Source: Caenispirillum salinarum AK4 (GTDB lineage: Bacteria > Pseudomonadota > Alphaproteobacteria > Rhodospirillales > Rhodospirillaceae). Taken from it: DNA of 64,000 nucleotides. The position numbers were made by a program, and so were the translations under genes. The stretch covers positions 62,001-126,000 of the forward strand of contig NZ_ANHY01000003.1 of the NCBI RefSeq assembly GCF_000315795.1. The letters run 5' to 3'. Position 1 is the first letter of the stretch; each line of letters begins with the position of its first letter. The notes below the pieces were generated by a model, which was not told the DNA's origin, searched no databases, and was given only the letters and a program-made list of their open reading frames with translations. This document shows, piece by piece, positions 7,700-16,561 of the stretch.

Positions 7700-9106
7700 T
7701 CATGCCGCCCGCGTCGCCCGCGCGGCGCCCAGCACCACGTGCACGGTGGTGCCCTCGCCGTGTGTCGAGTCGATCCAGGCCCGCCCGCCGTGGCGCTCCA
7801 CCACCTTGCGGACGACGGCCAGGCCGATGCCTGTGCCCTCGTAGGACCCGCGGGGGTGCAGGCGCTGGAACAGGCCGAAAACGCGCTCGGTGTACCGTGG
7901 GTCCATGCCGATGCCATTGTCGGCGATCCACAGGTGCAGTCCTTCGCCCGCATCGCCCGTCAGCGGGGCGCAGCCGATTTCGATGCGCGGCGGGCGGTCG
8001 GGGCTGCGGTACTTCAGCGCGTTGCCGATCAGGTTCTGGAACAGCCGCGTCAGGTCACCGGGCGATCCCGGCACCGACGGCAGGGTCTTGGGCCGATCGA
8101 TGACGGCGCCGGCCTCTTCCCGCGCCACCCGCAGGTTCTCCAGCGCGGCGTCGAGGACCCGGTCCAGGTCCACGGCGTCGACTGCGGCCTCGCCGCGGCC
8201 GACGCGGGAGTATTCCAGCAGGTCGAGGACCAGCCGGTCCATGCGCTTGGCGCCGTCCGAGGCATGTTGCATGAACTCCCGCGCTTCCGGCGCCATGCTC
8301 CCGCCGTACCGCCGGTCGAGCAGGGACATGTAGCTGGTCACCATGCGCAGGGGTTCGCGCAGGTCGTGGCTGGCGACGTAGGCGAACTGCGCCAACTCGG
8401 CGTTGGAGCGTTCCAGGTCGCGGGCGGCGGCCCCGGCCTCGGCCGCGGCGGCCTCGGCGCGGTGGCGGGCGCCCCGCAAGCGGTCGAGCAGCAGCAGGAT
8501 GATGACGCCGCCCGTGCCCGAGAGGGCGACGAAGGCCAGCACGGCACTGCGCATCTGCTCCAGGAACAGGCTCTGGCGGCCGATGATGGTGGTCGAGAAC
8601 TGGTCCGCCTGGACCGCGGTTTCCACCAGTACCGGGCGCAAGGCGTCCAGCCGGTCGGCCAGGTCCAGAAGGGCTGCCGGTCGGGGCGTGGCGGCCGTGG
8701 CCAGCGCCGCGTCCGCTTCGCCCAGCAGCGGGCGCAGGGTGTCCAGCCCGTCCAGCCGCATGCCTGGTACGGCCGAAGCGCCGTTGGCGACCACGGTCAG
8801 CCGGGCGGCGGCCATGGCGCGGCTGCGGCGGGCGCGGTCGAGAAGCTGCGCCGGATCGGGGCCGGGGTCGACCGCCATCCGCCGCAGCTTCATGGCGAGG
8901 TCGGCGGTTTCGGTGGCGAGCGTCGCGCTCTGGCGGACCAGCGTGTGGGCGTCGCGGGCCAGCGTGCGTTCGATGCTGACGGTGGTGGTCCAGACGTAGA
9001 ATCCGACGCCGGCGGCCACGGCCGCCACCAGCAGCGCCGCCGCCGGCAGCAGCCATCGCCGGGACGGCAGGGGACGCCGCGGTGCGGTCGTCATTGGCGG
9101 AGTCAC
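7700..9106 (-). CDS. membrane sensor histidine kinase
   Basis: A 468-residue kinase. Order: membrane helix (about 16-38), an all-helical periplasmic sensor region rich in Arg and Ala (about 40-180) resembling double-helical-bundle ligand-binding domains, a second helix (about 187-207), a coiled coil, HisKA with the phosphorylated His247 (ASHDLREPL), and the ATPase domain with DNGIGMD (N and G1 boxes) and GTGIGLAVV (G2). The GTG start at 9106 overlaps the stop of the upstream MoCo-fold gene by four bases (GTGA), so they are translationally coupled. No response regulator is adjacent; its partner must be elsewhere. Confidence 0.88.
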   Translation of the reverse strand: MTPPMTTAPRRPLPSRRWLLPAAALLVAAVAAGVGFYVWTTTVSIERTLARDAHTLVRQSATLATETADLAMKLRRMAVDPGPDPAQLLDRARRSRAMAAARLTVVANGASAVPGMRLDGLDTLRPLLGEADAALATAATPRPAALLDLADRLDALRPVLVETAVQADQFSTTIIGRQSLFLEQMRSAVLAFVALSGTGGVIILLLLDRLRGARHRAEAAAAEAGAAARDLERSNAELAQFAYVASHDLREPLRMVTSYMSLLDRRYGGSMAPEAREFMQHASDGAKRMDRLVLDLLEYSRVGRGEAAVDAVDLDRVLDAALENLRVAREEAGAVIDRPKTLPSVPGSPGDLTRLFQNLIGNALKYRSPDRPPRIEIGCAPLTGDAGEGLHLWIADNGIGMDPRYTERVFGLFQRLHPRGSYEGTGIGLAVVRKVVERHGGRAWIDSTHGEGTTVHVVLGAARATRAA

Positions 9107-9684
9107 CGGGTCACCGCGTCGGCCGAGGCCGGCGCGAGGCGTTCCACCATCCAGGCCGAGCGCAGCCCGTAGACCCGTTCATCCAGGGCCGCATCCATGT
9201 CGCGCGGGTAGATCACGCGCAGCGGGCCCTTGTCCTCCACCGGAATGGCCCTGCCGGAGTCGCGCGTCGCCAGCAGGATCGGCCATGTGGTCCAGTCGGC
9301 ACGGGGGATGACGATGGAGTAGTCGTCGGCGGCGGTGAGGCGCACGGCCTCCGCCCCGTCCAGGCCGGTCGCCGCCAGCACGTCGCGCAGGCGCGGTCCG
9401 CTGAAGGGGCCCTCGTCGTCGGGCCAATAGGTGCGCGTGTCGGCCGTCCACAGGCCGAGGCCCTCCAGGTCGGTGCCGGTCAGCGTGGTTTCCGTGCCGT
9501 CGGCGGCGGTCACGCGCAGGCGGATCGGTGACTCGGCGTCCAGCGGCGGCACGTCGCCCGCCTTTTTCACCACGTCAGGCGCCGCGCCGCCGCCCAGCAC
9601 CATGCCGGCCGCCGCGCCCAGGACAAGCAGCAGCAGGCCAAGCCCCAGCAGGACCCGCCGCGGGTTTCCTCGCGTCTCGTTCAT
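9103..9684 (-). CDS. membrane-anchored molybdopterin-fold protein without cysteine
   Basis: A 193-residue protein: an N-terminal hydrophobic helix (about residues 11-33, uncleaved anchor or signal), then a domain resembling the oxidoreductase molybdopterin-binding (sulfite-oxidase) fold, with TDLEGLGLWTADTRTYWP, LRDVLAATGL and a Tyr/Trp-rich C-terminus (YPRDMDAALDERVYGLRSAW). Sulfite-oxidase-type enzymes bind molybdenum through a cysteine; this protein has none, so it probably does not hold the cofactor. The coupling to the kinase suggests a periplasmic ligand sensor or kinase accessory. Start ATG 9684, preceded by GAGGGGGG; a longer frame to 9747 lacks a ribosome site. Confidence 0.65.
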   Translation of the reverse strand: MNETRGNPRRVLLGLGLLLLVLGAAAGMVLGGGAAPDVVKKAGDVPPLDAESPIRLRVTAADGTETTLTGTDLEGLGLWTADTRTYWPDDEGPFSGPRLRDVLAATGLDGAEAVRLTAADDYSIVIPRADWTTWPILLATRDSGRAIPVEDKGPLRVIYPRDMDAALDERVYGLRSAWMVERLAPASADAVTR

Positions 9685-9780
9685 GCATAGCCCCCCTCGG
9701 CAGGGGTCCGTTGGCGCAACGGACCCCAGACCCTGGGACGCTATCATAGCGGCTGATCGTTGTGTAGCCGGGGCAGCCGT

Positions 9781-9801
9781 CGCGCAGGACGTGCGGTCCT
9801 G
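9781..9801 (-). terminator. hairpin after pgi
   Basis: CGCAGGAC-GTGCG-GTCCTGCG, an 8-bp perfect stem just beyond the pgi stop on the minus strand. No U-tract, so a weak or Rho-assisted stop. Confidence 0.4.
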
Positions 9802-9804
9802 CGG

Positions 9805-11442
9805 TCAGCGCATGTCCAGCCAGGCATTGATGAGCCCGTTGGTGGAGGCGTCATGGCTGTCCACCGGGTCGCCGGCCATCAGTTCGGGGAGGATGCCCTT
9901 GGCGAGCTGCTTGCCCAGTTCCACGCCCCACTGGTCGAAACTGTTCACGCCCCAGATGGTACCCTGGACGAACACCTTGTGCTCGTACAGCGCCACCAGC
10001 ATGCCCAGGGCGCGCGGGTTGACCTCCTCGACCAGGATCGAGGTGGACGGCCGGTTTCCGGGGAAGACGCGGTGCGGCAGGGCGGCGGCGATCTCGTCCT
10101 CGCCCATGCCCTTGTCGGCAAGCTCGCGCCGTACCTCGGCCTCCGTCTTGCCGCGCATCAGGGCTTCGGTCTGGGCGAAGAAGTTGGAGAGCAGAATGGG
10201 ATGGTGCTCGCCCAGCGGATTCTGGGTGCGCGCCGGCGCGATGAAATCGCAGGGGATCAGGTGCGTGCCCTGGTGGATCAGCTGGTAGAAGCTGTGCTGG
10301 CCGTTGGTGCCGGGCTCGCCGAACAGGACCGGCCCGGTCTGGACGTCCATGGCCGTGCCGTCCAGCGCCACCCGTTTGCCGTTGCTTTCCATGTCCAGTT
10401 GCTGGAGGTGCGCCGGGAAGCGGTGCATGTACTGGTCGTAGGGCAGCACGGCATAGCTGTCGGCACCGAAGAAGTCCACGTACCACAGGCCGATCATCCC
10501 CATCAGCACCGGGATGTTCTGGTCCAGCGGCGCCGTGCGGAAGTGCTCGTCCATGGCGTGGGCGCCCTCCAGCAGCGCCTCGAACCGGTCGAAGCCGACG
10601 GCCAGGGCGATGGGAAGGCCGATGGCCGACCACAGGGAATAGCGCCCCCCGACCCAGTCCCAGAACTCGAACATCACGTCCGTGTCGATGCCGAATGTCG
10701 CCACCGCCTTGCTGTTGGTGGACAGGGCGGCGAAGTGGGACGCCACGGCGTCTTCGCCCAGGGCCTGGACGATCCAGTCCCGCGCGGTGTGGGCGTTGGT
10801 CAGCGTCTCCTGCGTCGTGAAGGTCTTGGACGCCACCAGGAACAGCGTGGAATGCGGATCGCAGGCCTTCAGAACCTCGGCGATGTCGCTGCCGTCGACG
10901 TTGGAGACGAAGCGCACGCGCGGCCCGTCCTGCGCCCAGGGCCTCAGCGCCTCCACCACCATGCGGGGCCCGAGGTCGGAGCCGCCGATGCCGATGTTGA
11001 CCACGTCTGTGATGCGCTTGCCGGTCGCCCCCGTCCAGTCGCCGCTGCGCACGCGGGCCGTGAAGTCGCGCATGCAGTCCAGCACGCCGTGGACCTTGGG
11101 CATGACGTCCTCGCCGTCGACCATGACGGGCCGGCCGGAGCGGTTGCGCAAGGCCGTGTGCAGGACGGCGCGGCCCTCGGTGGTGTTGATGGCCTCGCCG
11201 GCGAACATGGCGTCGCGCCGGGCTTCCAGCCCGCGGTCGCGGGCAAGGTCGATCAGCAGGGAGAGCGTCTCGGCCGTCACCCGGTTCTTGGAGAAATCCA
11301 CCAGCATGCCGTCGAGCCGTCGCGACAGGGCGTCGAAGCGGCCGGGGTCGTCGGCGAACAGGTCCCGCAGGTGCAGGTCGGCGATTCTGCCGTGATGATC
11401 GGCGAGGGCCTGATAGGCCGGGCTCTCTGTCAGACGCGCCAT
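9805..11442 (-). CDS. pgi: glucose-6-phosphate isomerase
   Basis: Interconverts glucose-6-phosphate and fructose-6-phosphate. The 545-residue protein has the proteobacterial long form with both SIS folds: [13 protein letters not shown] near residue 150, [14 protein letters not shown] near 207, the catalytic Glu region [15 protein letters not shown] near 275, and the C-terminal [12 protein letters not shown] with the active-site Lys. The start at 11442 ([10 protein letters not shown]) has AGGAGG upstream; an in-frame start at 11484 would add 14 atypical residues. It stands alone on the minus strand. Confidence 0.97.
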   Translation of the reverse strand: MARLTESPAYQALADHHGRIADLHLRDLFADDPGRFDALSRRLDGMLVDFSKNRVTAETLSLLIDLARDRGLEARRDAMFAGEAINTTEGRAVLHTALRNRSGRPVMVDGEDVMPKVHGVLDCMRDFTARVRSGDWTGATGKRITDVVNIGIGGSDLGPRMVVEALRPWAQDGPRVRFVSNVDGSDIAEVLKACDPHSTLFLVASKTFTTQETLTNAHTARDWIVQALGEDAVASHFAALSTNSKAVATFGIDTDVMFEFWDWVGGRYSLWSAIGLPIALAVGFDRFEALLEGAHAMDEHFRTAPLDQNIPVLMGMIGLWYVDFFGADSYAVLPYDQYMHRFPAHLQQLDMESNGKRVALDGTAMDVQTGPVLFGEPGTNGQHSFYQLIHQGTHLIPCDFIAPARTQNPLGEHHPILLSNFFAQTEALMRGKTEAEVRRELADKGMGEDEIAAALPHRVFPGNRPSTSILVEEVNPRALGMLVALYEHKVFVQGTIWGVNSFDQWGVELGKQLAKGILPELMAGDPVDSHDASTNGLINAWLDMR

Positions 11443-11562
11443 GAGGTGATGTCCCTCCTGATCCAATGGATGCTGACCAACCAACGACAGGGAAGGCTAT
11501 CAGGCTTCATCACACCGGAACAGGCGGCGCTCCGAGATATTTCCGTGACCCTTGAAGAGTCC

Positions 11563-12090
11563 TCAGACGGCGCCCGGCGCAAACCGCAGGCCGACCACCG
11601 GCGCCGGCGCGTCGGGCCAGTGCAGCGGTCCGCTGTCCAGGATCGGCTCGGCGAGGCTGGAGTCGGCCAGGATGGCCTCGATGCGGTCGGCGTTGGCGGT
11701 GAAGAGGGGGCGGTCCACCATGTCCTGGTCGCACACGTGAAAGTGCCACCAGTCGCGGATCACCGGCATGACCGAGCGCACGCGGCCGGCGTCGCGGGTG
11801 CGGATGAAATCGTCGCGCAGACGCCGCGACCACGTGAGGAAAGCCTGGTGCGCATGGGCGTGTTCGGCGTCCACGCCCATGTTCAGGCGGCGCAGCACGT
11901 CCTCCTCGCGGCGGATGTGGGCCTCGGTCAGTTCGGTGGCGACGGTGAGCAGGCTGGCGACGATCTCGAACGGCTCGCGGGCGCGAACGGACTCGTCCAG
12001 GCGCCGGACCAGGTCGAGCAGCGCCCGGTGGTCTGCGTCCAGCGCCTCGGCGCCGACGCTCATGTCCGTGCTCCAGGTCAAACTCGACAT
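11563..12090 (-). CDS. hemerythrin-domain protein with C-terminal extension
   Basis: A 175-residue protein whose first 130 residues are a hemerythrin domain. The di-iron ligands fall at the same numbers as in the hemerythrin at 4749-5162: His21, His58, Glu62, His77, His81, His118, Asp123. It adds about 45 residues after the domain (HWPDAPAPVVGLRFAPGAV at the end), so it is not a simple duplicate. O2 binding is inferred from the complete ligand set. Start ATG 12090 with GGGGAG nine bases upstream; an earlier frame to 12198 has an Arg/Cys-rich unlikely N-terminus. Confidence 0.85.
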   Translation of the reverse strand: MSSLTWSTDMSVGAEALDADHRALLDLVRRLDESVRAREPFEIVASLLTVATELTEAHIRREEDVLRRLNMGVDAEHAHAHQAFLTWSRRLRDDFIRTRDAGRVRSVMPVIRDWWHFHVCDQDMVDRPLFTANADRIEAILADSSLAEPILDSGPLHWPDAPAPVVGLRFAPGAV

Positions 12091-12227
12091 GGCGGCCAAC
12101 TCCCCTGCGTTCCGGGTGAACGCGCAGCCCCTCCGCATGGTGCGGAAGAATTGAATACGGGCGGCTGCGCAAAGGCGCCACGCCGCCCGTTGAAACAAAT
12201 ATACCGCGCCGACCCTGAATGATGCAC

Positions 12228-12326
12228 TTGGTCTTACGGCATAGAACTGACCGGCAATGGATTAAGACCAAGGCCTTCAAGAGCCTAAGAGATACGGCGC
12301 CGGCGACCTTTGCCGACACGCCGTAT
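12228..12326. other. two inverted repeats in the gap before the M16 genes
   Basis: The 256-base gap 12091-12346 holds no gene. TTGGTCTTA (12228-12236) and TAAGACCAA (12263-12271) are 9-bp arms 26 bases apart. ATACGGCG (12292-12299) and CGCCGTAT (12319-12326) form an 8-bp stem just after the M16 stop on the minus strand, which could end that transcript. The first repeat lies upstream of the hemerythrin gene and might be an operator. Confidence 0.4.
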
Positions 12327-12346
12327 CCCATCGGGCCGCAGGGGCA

Positions 12347-13729
12347 TCAGTTGGACGCATCTCCGTTCGTCTGCTCCGCCGCTTCCGCCGCCTTGCCGAC
12401 CGCGACCACCAGCAGGTTCCCGGGCTTGAGCAGGCGCTCCGCCACGCGCTGCACGTCCTCCATGGTCACCGCCTCGACCTTGTCGTTGCGGGTTTCCAGG
12501 TGGTCGATGGGCAGATCGTCGAGCTGCATGCCGGTCAGGATCGACGCGATGGCGCCGGTGGAGGAGAACCGCAGCGGGAAAGCGCCGGTCAGGTAGGTCT
12601 TGGCGTCGGTCAGTTCCTGCCGGCTGGGGCCCGCCTGCGCCATCTTGCGCCACTCGTCGCGGATGACTTCCAGCGAGGTGTCGAAGCGCGCCCGTTCGGT
12701 CGCCACGCCGCCGATCATCAGCGCCGCGTGCTCCAGCGGGTAGAGGTAGCTGTAGACGGAATAGGCCAGCCCGCGCTCCTCGCGCACCTCCTCCATCAGG
12801 CGCGAGGCGAAGCCGCCGCCGCCCAGGATGTAGTTCAGGACGTAGGCCGGATAGAAGTCCGGATCGTCGCGCGGAATGCCGCCATGGCCAAAAATGGCGA
12901 CCGTCTGCGGGATGTCCATCTCGACGAAGATGGTCTCGCCCGCGAACGTCGGGTCGACGTCGGGCACCGCGGGCAGGTCGCTGGTGCCGGGCAGGCTGCC
13001 GAACACCGCGTCCAGCACCGGCTTCAACTCTTCCGGCGAAATGGCGCCCGCCACGCCGATCACCAGCCGGTCGCGGGTGAAGCGGGTGTCGACGAACGTT
13101 TCCAGGTCGGCGGTCGTGATGGCCTTCACCGTTTCCGGCGTCCCTTCCGGGCGCTTGGCGTAGGGGTGGTCGGGGAAGGCTTCGTCGAACCAGCGCTGGC
13201 TGGCGATGGTGTTGGGATCGGTCTGGTCGAACCGCAGGCCCGTGAGGATCTGGTTGCGGATGCGCTCCACCGGTTCCTCGTCGAAGCGCGGCGCCGTGAT
13301 GGCAGCCTCCAGCAGGTCGAAGGCCGTCTCCTGGTTTTCCGTGATGGTTCGCAGGCTGCCGGAGAAGCTGTCGCGCCCGGCGTCGAAGCTGATGGAGATG
13401 GCCAGGTCCTGCAGCTTGGACTGGAAGGCGAAGCTGTCCATGTCGCCGGCGCCCTCGTCCAGCAGGCCCGAGACCATGTTGGCGAGCCCCTGCTTGTCCT
13501 CGGGGTCCAGTGCCGAGCCGCCCCGGAAGGAGAACTTCAGCGAAACGATGGGCAGCGTGTGGTCCTCGGCCAGCCAGGCTTCGATGCCCTGGTCGGAGAC
13601 GACACGCTCCACTTCGACAATGGCCCGTGCGGGCGAGGGCAGGGCGAGCAGCCCGGCGACGGCGAGGGCGGCACCAGCGGCCAGAACGCGGCGGCCGCGC
13701 GGCAGAAGGGCGGAGATCATGGCGGTCAT
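12347..13729 (-). CDS. M16-family peptidase homologue, non-catalytic partner
   Basis: A 460-residue exported protein: signal peptide (about residues 1-36, ending ALPSPARA), then the two M16 halves. The zinc motif HxxEH is lost: at the matching place the sequence is GLANMVSGLLDEG, with Asn84, Ser87 and Gly88 instead of the two His and Glu. The second half keeps the substrate-binding Arg/Tyr-type region (EERGLAYSVYSYLYPLE). In pitrilysin-type pairs an inactive subunit binds peptide for an active one; the active one is the adjacent upstream gene 13750-15270, 20 bases away. Periplasmic peptide degradation is inferred. Confidence 0.9.
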   Translation of the reverse strand: MTAMISALLPRGRRVLAAGAALAVAGLLALPSPARAIVEVERVVSDQGIEAWLAEDHTLPIVSLKFSFRGGSALDPEDKQGLANMVSGLLDEGAGDMDSFAFQSKLQDLAISISFDAGRDSFSGSLRTITENQETAFDLLEAAITAPRFDEEPVERIRNQILTGLRFDQTDPNTIASQRWFDEAFPDHPYAKRPEGTPETVKAITTADLETFVDTRFTRDRLVIGVAGAISPEELKPVLDAVFGSLPGTSDLPAVPDVDPTFAGETIFVEMDIPQTVAIFGHGGIPRDDPDFYPAYVLNYILGGGGFASRLMEEVREERGLAYSVYSYLYPLEHAALMIGGVATERARFDTSLEVIRDEWRKMAQAGPSRQELTDAKTYLTGAFPLRFSSTGAIASILTGMQLDDLPIDHLETRNDKVEAVTMEDVQRVAERLLKPGNLLVVAVGKAAEAAEQTNGDASN

Positions 13730-13749
13730 GGCAGAGCGTCCTTCTGGTC

Positions 13750-15270
13750 TCAGCCGGGATGGCCGGCGGTGTCGTCGGCGGGCATGGCGGGCCCGGCGCC
13801 GCCGGCGGGGGCCGGGGCATCGGCGGGCACGGCGGCGGTTTCCTCGGGGTTCCCCGGCAGCAGGACGCCGGTGGCCGACTGGCCTTCGCCCAGGACCGAG
13901 CGCGCGGCCTCCACCACCTGTTCACGGGTGACGGCGCCGATGCGGGACGGCCAGGCCTGCACGTCTTCGAGCGTCGAACCGGTGGTCAGGGCCGCGCCAA
14001 TGGTGCGGGCGGCGGACTGGCTGGAGTCGCGGGCGTAGACCAGCCCAGCGCGCAGGCGCTGCTTGGCCTGGGCGACCTCTTCCTCGGTCACGCCGTTTTC
14101 CAGCACGTCGGCGATGCGCGCCTCGATGGCGGCCTCAACCGCGTCCGGGTCCTGGCCGGGGGCGGGGGTGCCGTAGAAGCCGAAGACGCCATAGTCCACG
14201 GCGGTGGCGCGGTACCAGGCGCCGGCGGAAACGGCGACCTTCTCGTCAACCACCAGGTCCTGGTAGAGGCGGCTGGTGGTGCCGCCGCCCAGAATTTCGG
14301 ACAGCACCTGAAGCGCGTAAGGCTCCCAGTCTTCGCCGATGTTGTAGCTGGGCGCCACGTACTGGCGGTTCCACGACGGCTGGGTGACGCGCGGGTGGCG
14401 CATGACGACCCGCGTGTCGGCGCCCGGCGGCAGGTCGGTGACGCGCTCGCGCGTGAAGTCGGGGCCGCGCTCGATGGGGCCGTAATGCTTTTCCGCCAGT
14501 TCGCGCACCTGCTCGACGGTGACGTCGCCGGCGACGACCAGCGTGGCGTTGTTGGGCGCGTACCACTGGCGGTAAAACTCGACCGCATCCTCGCGGGTCA
14601 GCTCGGTGAGTTCGTGTTCCCAGCCGATGACAGGGTTGCGGTAGGGGTGGACGGTCCACAGCGCCAGGTCGACGCGCTCGCCCAGAAGGGCGCCGGGCTC
14701 GTTGGCGACGCGCGACAGGCGCTCCTCCAGCACCACGGCGCGCTCGGTCAGCACCGTCTTCTCATCAAGGCGAAGGTCGGCCATGCGGTCGGCCTCCATC
14801 TTCATCACCAGGTCCAGGCGGTCGGCGGCGATGTTCTGGAAATAGGCCGTGTAGTCGCTGCTGGTGAAGGCGTTGTCGTTGCCGCCGTTGCGCGCGACGA
14901 TTTTCGAGAACTCGCCGGCAGGAATTTCGTCGGTCGCCTTGAACATCAGGTGCTCGAACAAATGAGCGATGCCCGACTTGCCCGGCGGCTCGTCGGCGGC
15001 GCCCACCTTGTACCACACCATCTGCGTCACGACGGGCACCCGGTGGTCGGGGATGACGACCACCTGCAGGCCGTTGTCCAGCGTGAAGGTGTGGGCGTCG
15101 AACACCTTTTCCTCGATCGCGGCGGAGGCCTCTCCGCCGGCCGGCGTTTCCTCGGTGGCGAGCGCGTGCGGCGCAAGCGGCAGCGCGAGGAGGGCCGCCA
15201 GACCCAGCGTGCCGGCAACGCGGCGGACGGCGGCGGAGGCGGGTTTCGGCAGGACGGCTGCGGACGGCAT
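13750..15270 (-). CDS. M16-family zinc metallopeptidase, catalytic partner
   Basis: A 506-residue exported peptidase: Arg-rich N-terminus and signal helix (about 15-38, ending APHALA), then the M16 fold. The inverted zinc motif is intact as HLFEH (His103, Glu106, His107), with the third ligand expected in LTERAVVLEERLSRV. The C-terminal half carries the R/Y motif region. First gene of the two-gene M16 unit, with GAGGGAG six bases before ATG 15270. The C-terminus is Ala/Pro-rich. It probably forms a heterodimer with the inactive product downstream. Confidence 0.92.
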   Translation of the reverse strand: MPSAAVLPKPASAAVRRVAGTLGLAALLALPLAPHALATEETPAGGEASAAIEEKVFDAHTFTLDNGLQVVVIPDHRVPVVTQMVWYKVGAADEPPGKSGIAHLFEHLMFKATDEIPAGEFSKIVARNGGNDNAFTSSDYTAYFQNIAADRLDLVMKMEADRMADLRLDEKTVLTERAVVLEERLSRVANEPGALLGERVDLALWTVHPYRNPVIGWEHELTELTREDAVEFYRQWYAPNNATLVVAGDVTVEQVRELAEKHYGPIERGPDFTRERVTDLPPGADTRVVMRHPRVTQPSWNRQYVAPSYNIGEDWEPYALQVLSEILGGGTTSRLYQDLVVDEKVAVSAGAWYRATAVDYGVFGFYGTPAPGQDPDAVEAAIEARIADVLENGVTEEEVAQAKQRLRAGLVYARDSSQSAARTIGAALTTGSTLEDVQAWPSRIGAVTREQVVEAARSVLGEGQSATGVLLPGNPEETAAVPADAPAPAGGAGPAMPADDTAGHPG

Positions 15271-15312
15271 GAACGTCTCCCTCAAGGGCGGTGGGCACCG
15301 CAGATACGCCGC

Positions 15313-15349
15313 GGGCCCGCCGGCGGATCGAACCTCCGCCGGCGGGCCC
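15313..15349 (-). terminator. 15-bp perfect hairpin between DUF3035 gene and M16 unit
   Basis: Arms 15313-15327 and 15335-15349 pair over 15 GC-rich bases with a 7-base loop. It follows the stop of the DUF3035 gene and precedes the M16 promoter region on the minus strand. No U-tract. Confidence 0.55.
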
Positions 15350-15430
15350 GGACATCGGATTGCGCGTGATATGGGCCGCGCGGCGCTGCGCCTCAAGCAG
15401 CCGCGCGGGTCCGGCAGCTCATCGGCCCGT

Positions 15431-16000
15431 TCAGAACAGGCCCTCGAAGATGGCCTTTTCCTCGCGCTCGATCCGGGGCGTTTCGCCCTTGGTAACGGGC
15501 TCGCCCAGGGCCTGGTTCTCGCGGATGCGGCGGTTCTCGGCCTCGGGATCGACCACCGCGCCCGGCGCCTCCGGGTCGCGCCAGAACACCAGACGCTCGG
15601 TAAAGGCCTGCCCCTTGGCGGCCAGCACGCTGGACTCGCGGTCGATGGTGGCGCGGATATCCTCGGGCACGTTGGCGGCACCGGTGCGCGCGAGCAGGGT
15701 GGACTCGCCGGGGCTGAGGCCGGCCCGGCGATAGGCGGCCTGCATTTCCGTGCCGGTCAGCGCGCGGCGGGCGCGGTCGCTGGCGCGACCCTCCTGCGGG
15801 CGGGCGGCGCCGGGTTCGGGCGGGCGCAGCGAGAATTCGGGCGGCACCGACAGCGGCGCGCGCGAGACCACGGCGAACTCATCGGGCGGCGTACGCTCCA
15901 GGCCCAGCATCTGCTTGGTGTCGCTGCCGCAGGCGGTCAGCCCCAGGGTCAGCAGCACCAGGCCGGCCGTCGCAAGGGATCGCATCGAGGGTCGAAGCAT
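15431..16000 (-). CDS. DUF3035-type lipoprotein
   Basis: A 189-residue lipoprotein. The N-terminus MLRPSMRSLATAGLVLLTLG leads to the lipobox LTAC, so Cys near residue 24 is lipidated. The rest is hydrophilic, rich in Pro, Arg and Glu (APLSVPPEFSLRPPEPG), as in the alphaproteobacterial DUF3035 (beta-barrel-assembly-associated) family usually found beside M16 peptidases. Role unknown; outer-membrane or periplasmic envelope function is likely. Start at 16000 or at the internal ATG 15985; both keep the lipobox. lspA, which cleaves such prolipoproteins, is 31 bases upstream and probably co-transcribed. Confidence 0.8.
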   Translation of the reverse strand: MLRPSMRSLATAGLVLLTLGLTACGSDTKQMLGLERTPPDEFAVVSRAPLSVPPEFSLRPPEPGAARPQEGRASDRARRALTGTEMQAAYRRAGLSPGESTLLARTGAANVPEDIRATIDRESSVLAAKGQAFTERLVFWRDPEAPGAVVDPEAENRRIRENQALGEPVTKGETPRIEREEKAIFEGLF

Positions 16001-16031
16001 CACGGGTCCAAAACTCCACAGACCGCCGCGG

Positions 16032-16520
16032 TCAGTCGGATTCTTTCGCGGCGGGACGGAACAGGTTGTCGAGCACCAGAACGGCGGCGCCCACCACGAT
16101 GGCCGCATCGGCCACGTTGAAGGCGGGCCAATGATAGCCGAAAGCATGGAAATCGAGAAAGTCCGCGACGGCCCCCCAGCGCACGCGGTCGATGACGTTG
16201 CCGATGGCACCGCCGATGATGGCCCCCAGCGCCAGCCGGGTGGCCCGTGCCGGCTCGCGCGTCATCCACACCGCCAGCGCCGCCGAGACGGCCAGTGCCA
16301 AGGCGATGAGCATCCAGCGCTGGGTGCCGGGCTCGTTGAACAGGCCGAAGGAGACGCCGTAGTTCCACGCCATCACCAGGTTGAAGAAGCCGGTCACCTC
16401 GATCACCCGCGGCGGGTCCATGACCGAGCCGACGATATAGATCTTGCTCAACTGGTCGACCACCAGGATGACCAGGGCCAGGATCAGGCCGGGAACCAGG
16501 CGGCGGGGACGGAAGCTCAT
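16032..16520 (-). CDS. lspA: signal peptidase II (prolipoprotein)
   Basis: Inner-membrane aspartic protease that cleaves the signal peptide of lipoproteins after lipidation. The 162-residue protein has four membrane helices, the N-terminal VVDQLSK motif and both catalytic aspartates: Asp111 in GNVIDR and Asp138 in FNVADA. The ATG at 16520 gives the family's usual length. An in-frame GTG at 16565 overlaps the ribF stop (GTGA) and would add 15 residues; neither start has a clear ribosome site, so coupling from ribF remains possible. Confidence 0.95.
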   Translation of the reverse strand: MSFRPRRLVPGLILALVILVVDQLSKIYIVGSVMDPPRVIEVTGFFNLVMAWNYGVSFGLFNEPGTQRWMLIALALAVSAALAVWMTREPARATRLALGAIIGGAIGNVIDRVRWGAVADFLDFHAFGYHWPAFNVADAAIVVGAAVLVLDNLFRPAAKESD

Positions 16521-16561
16521 GCGGGGCGGCTCGTGGTGGCGGCGGGACAGGTCGGGCGGGG

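Noticed and set aside
12500-14038. Long plus-strand open frame opposite the M16 peptidase genes
   Set aside because: High-GC antisense shadow; the minus-strand frames encode clear M16 proteins with signal peptides.
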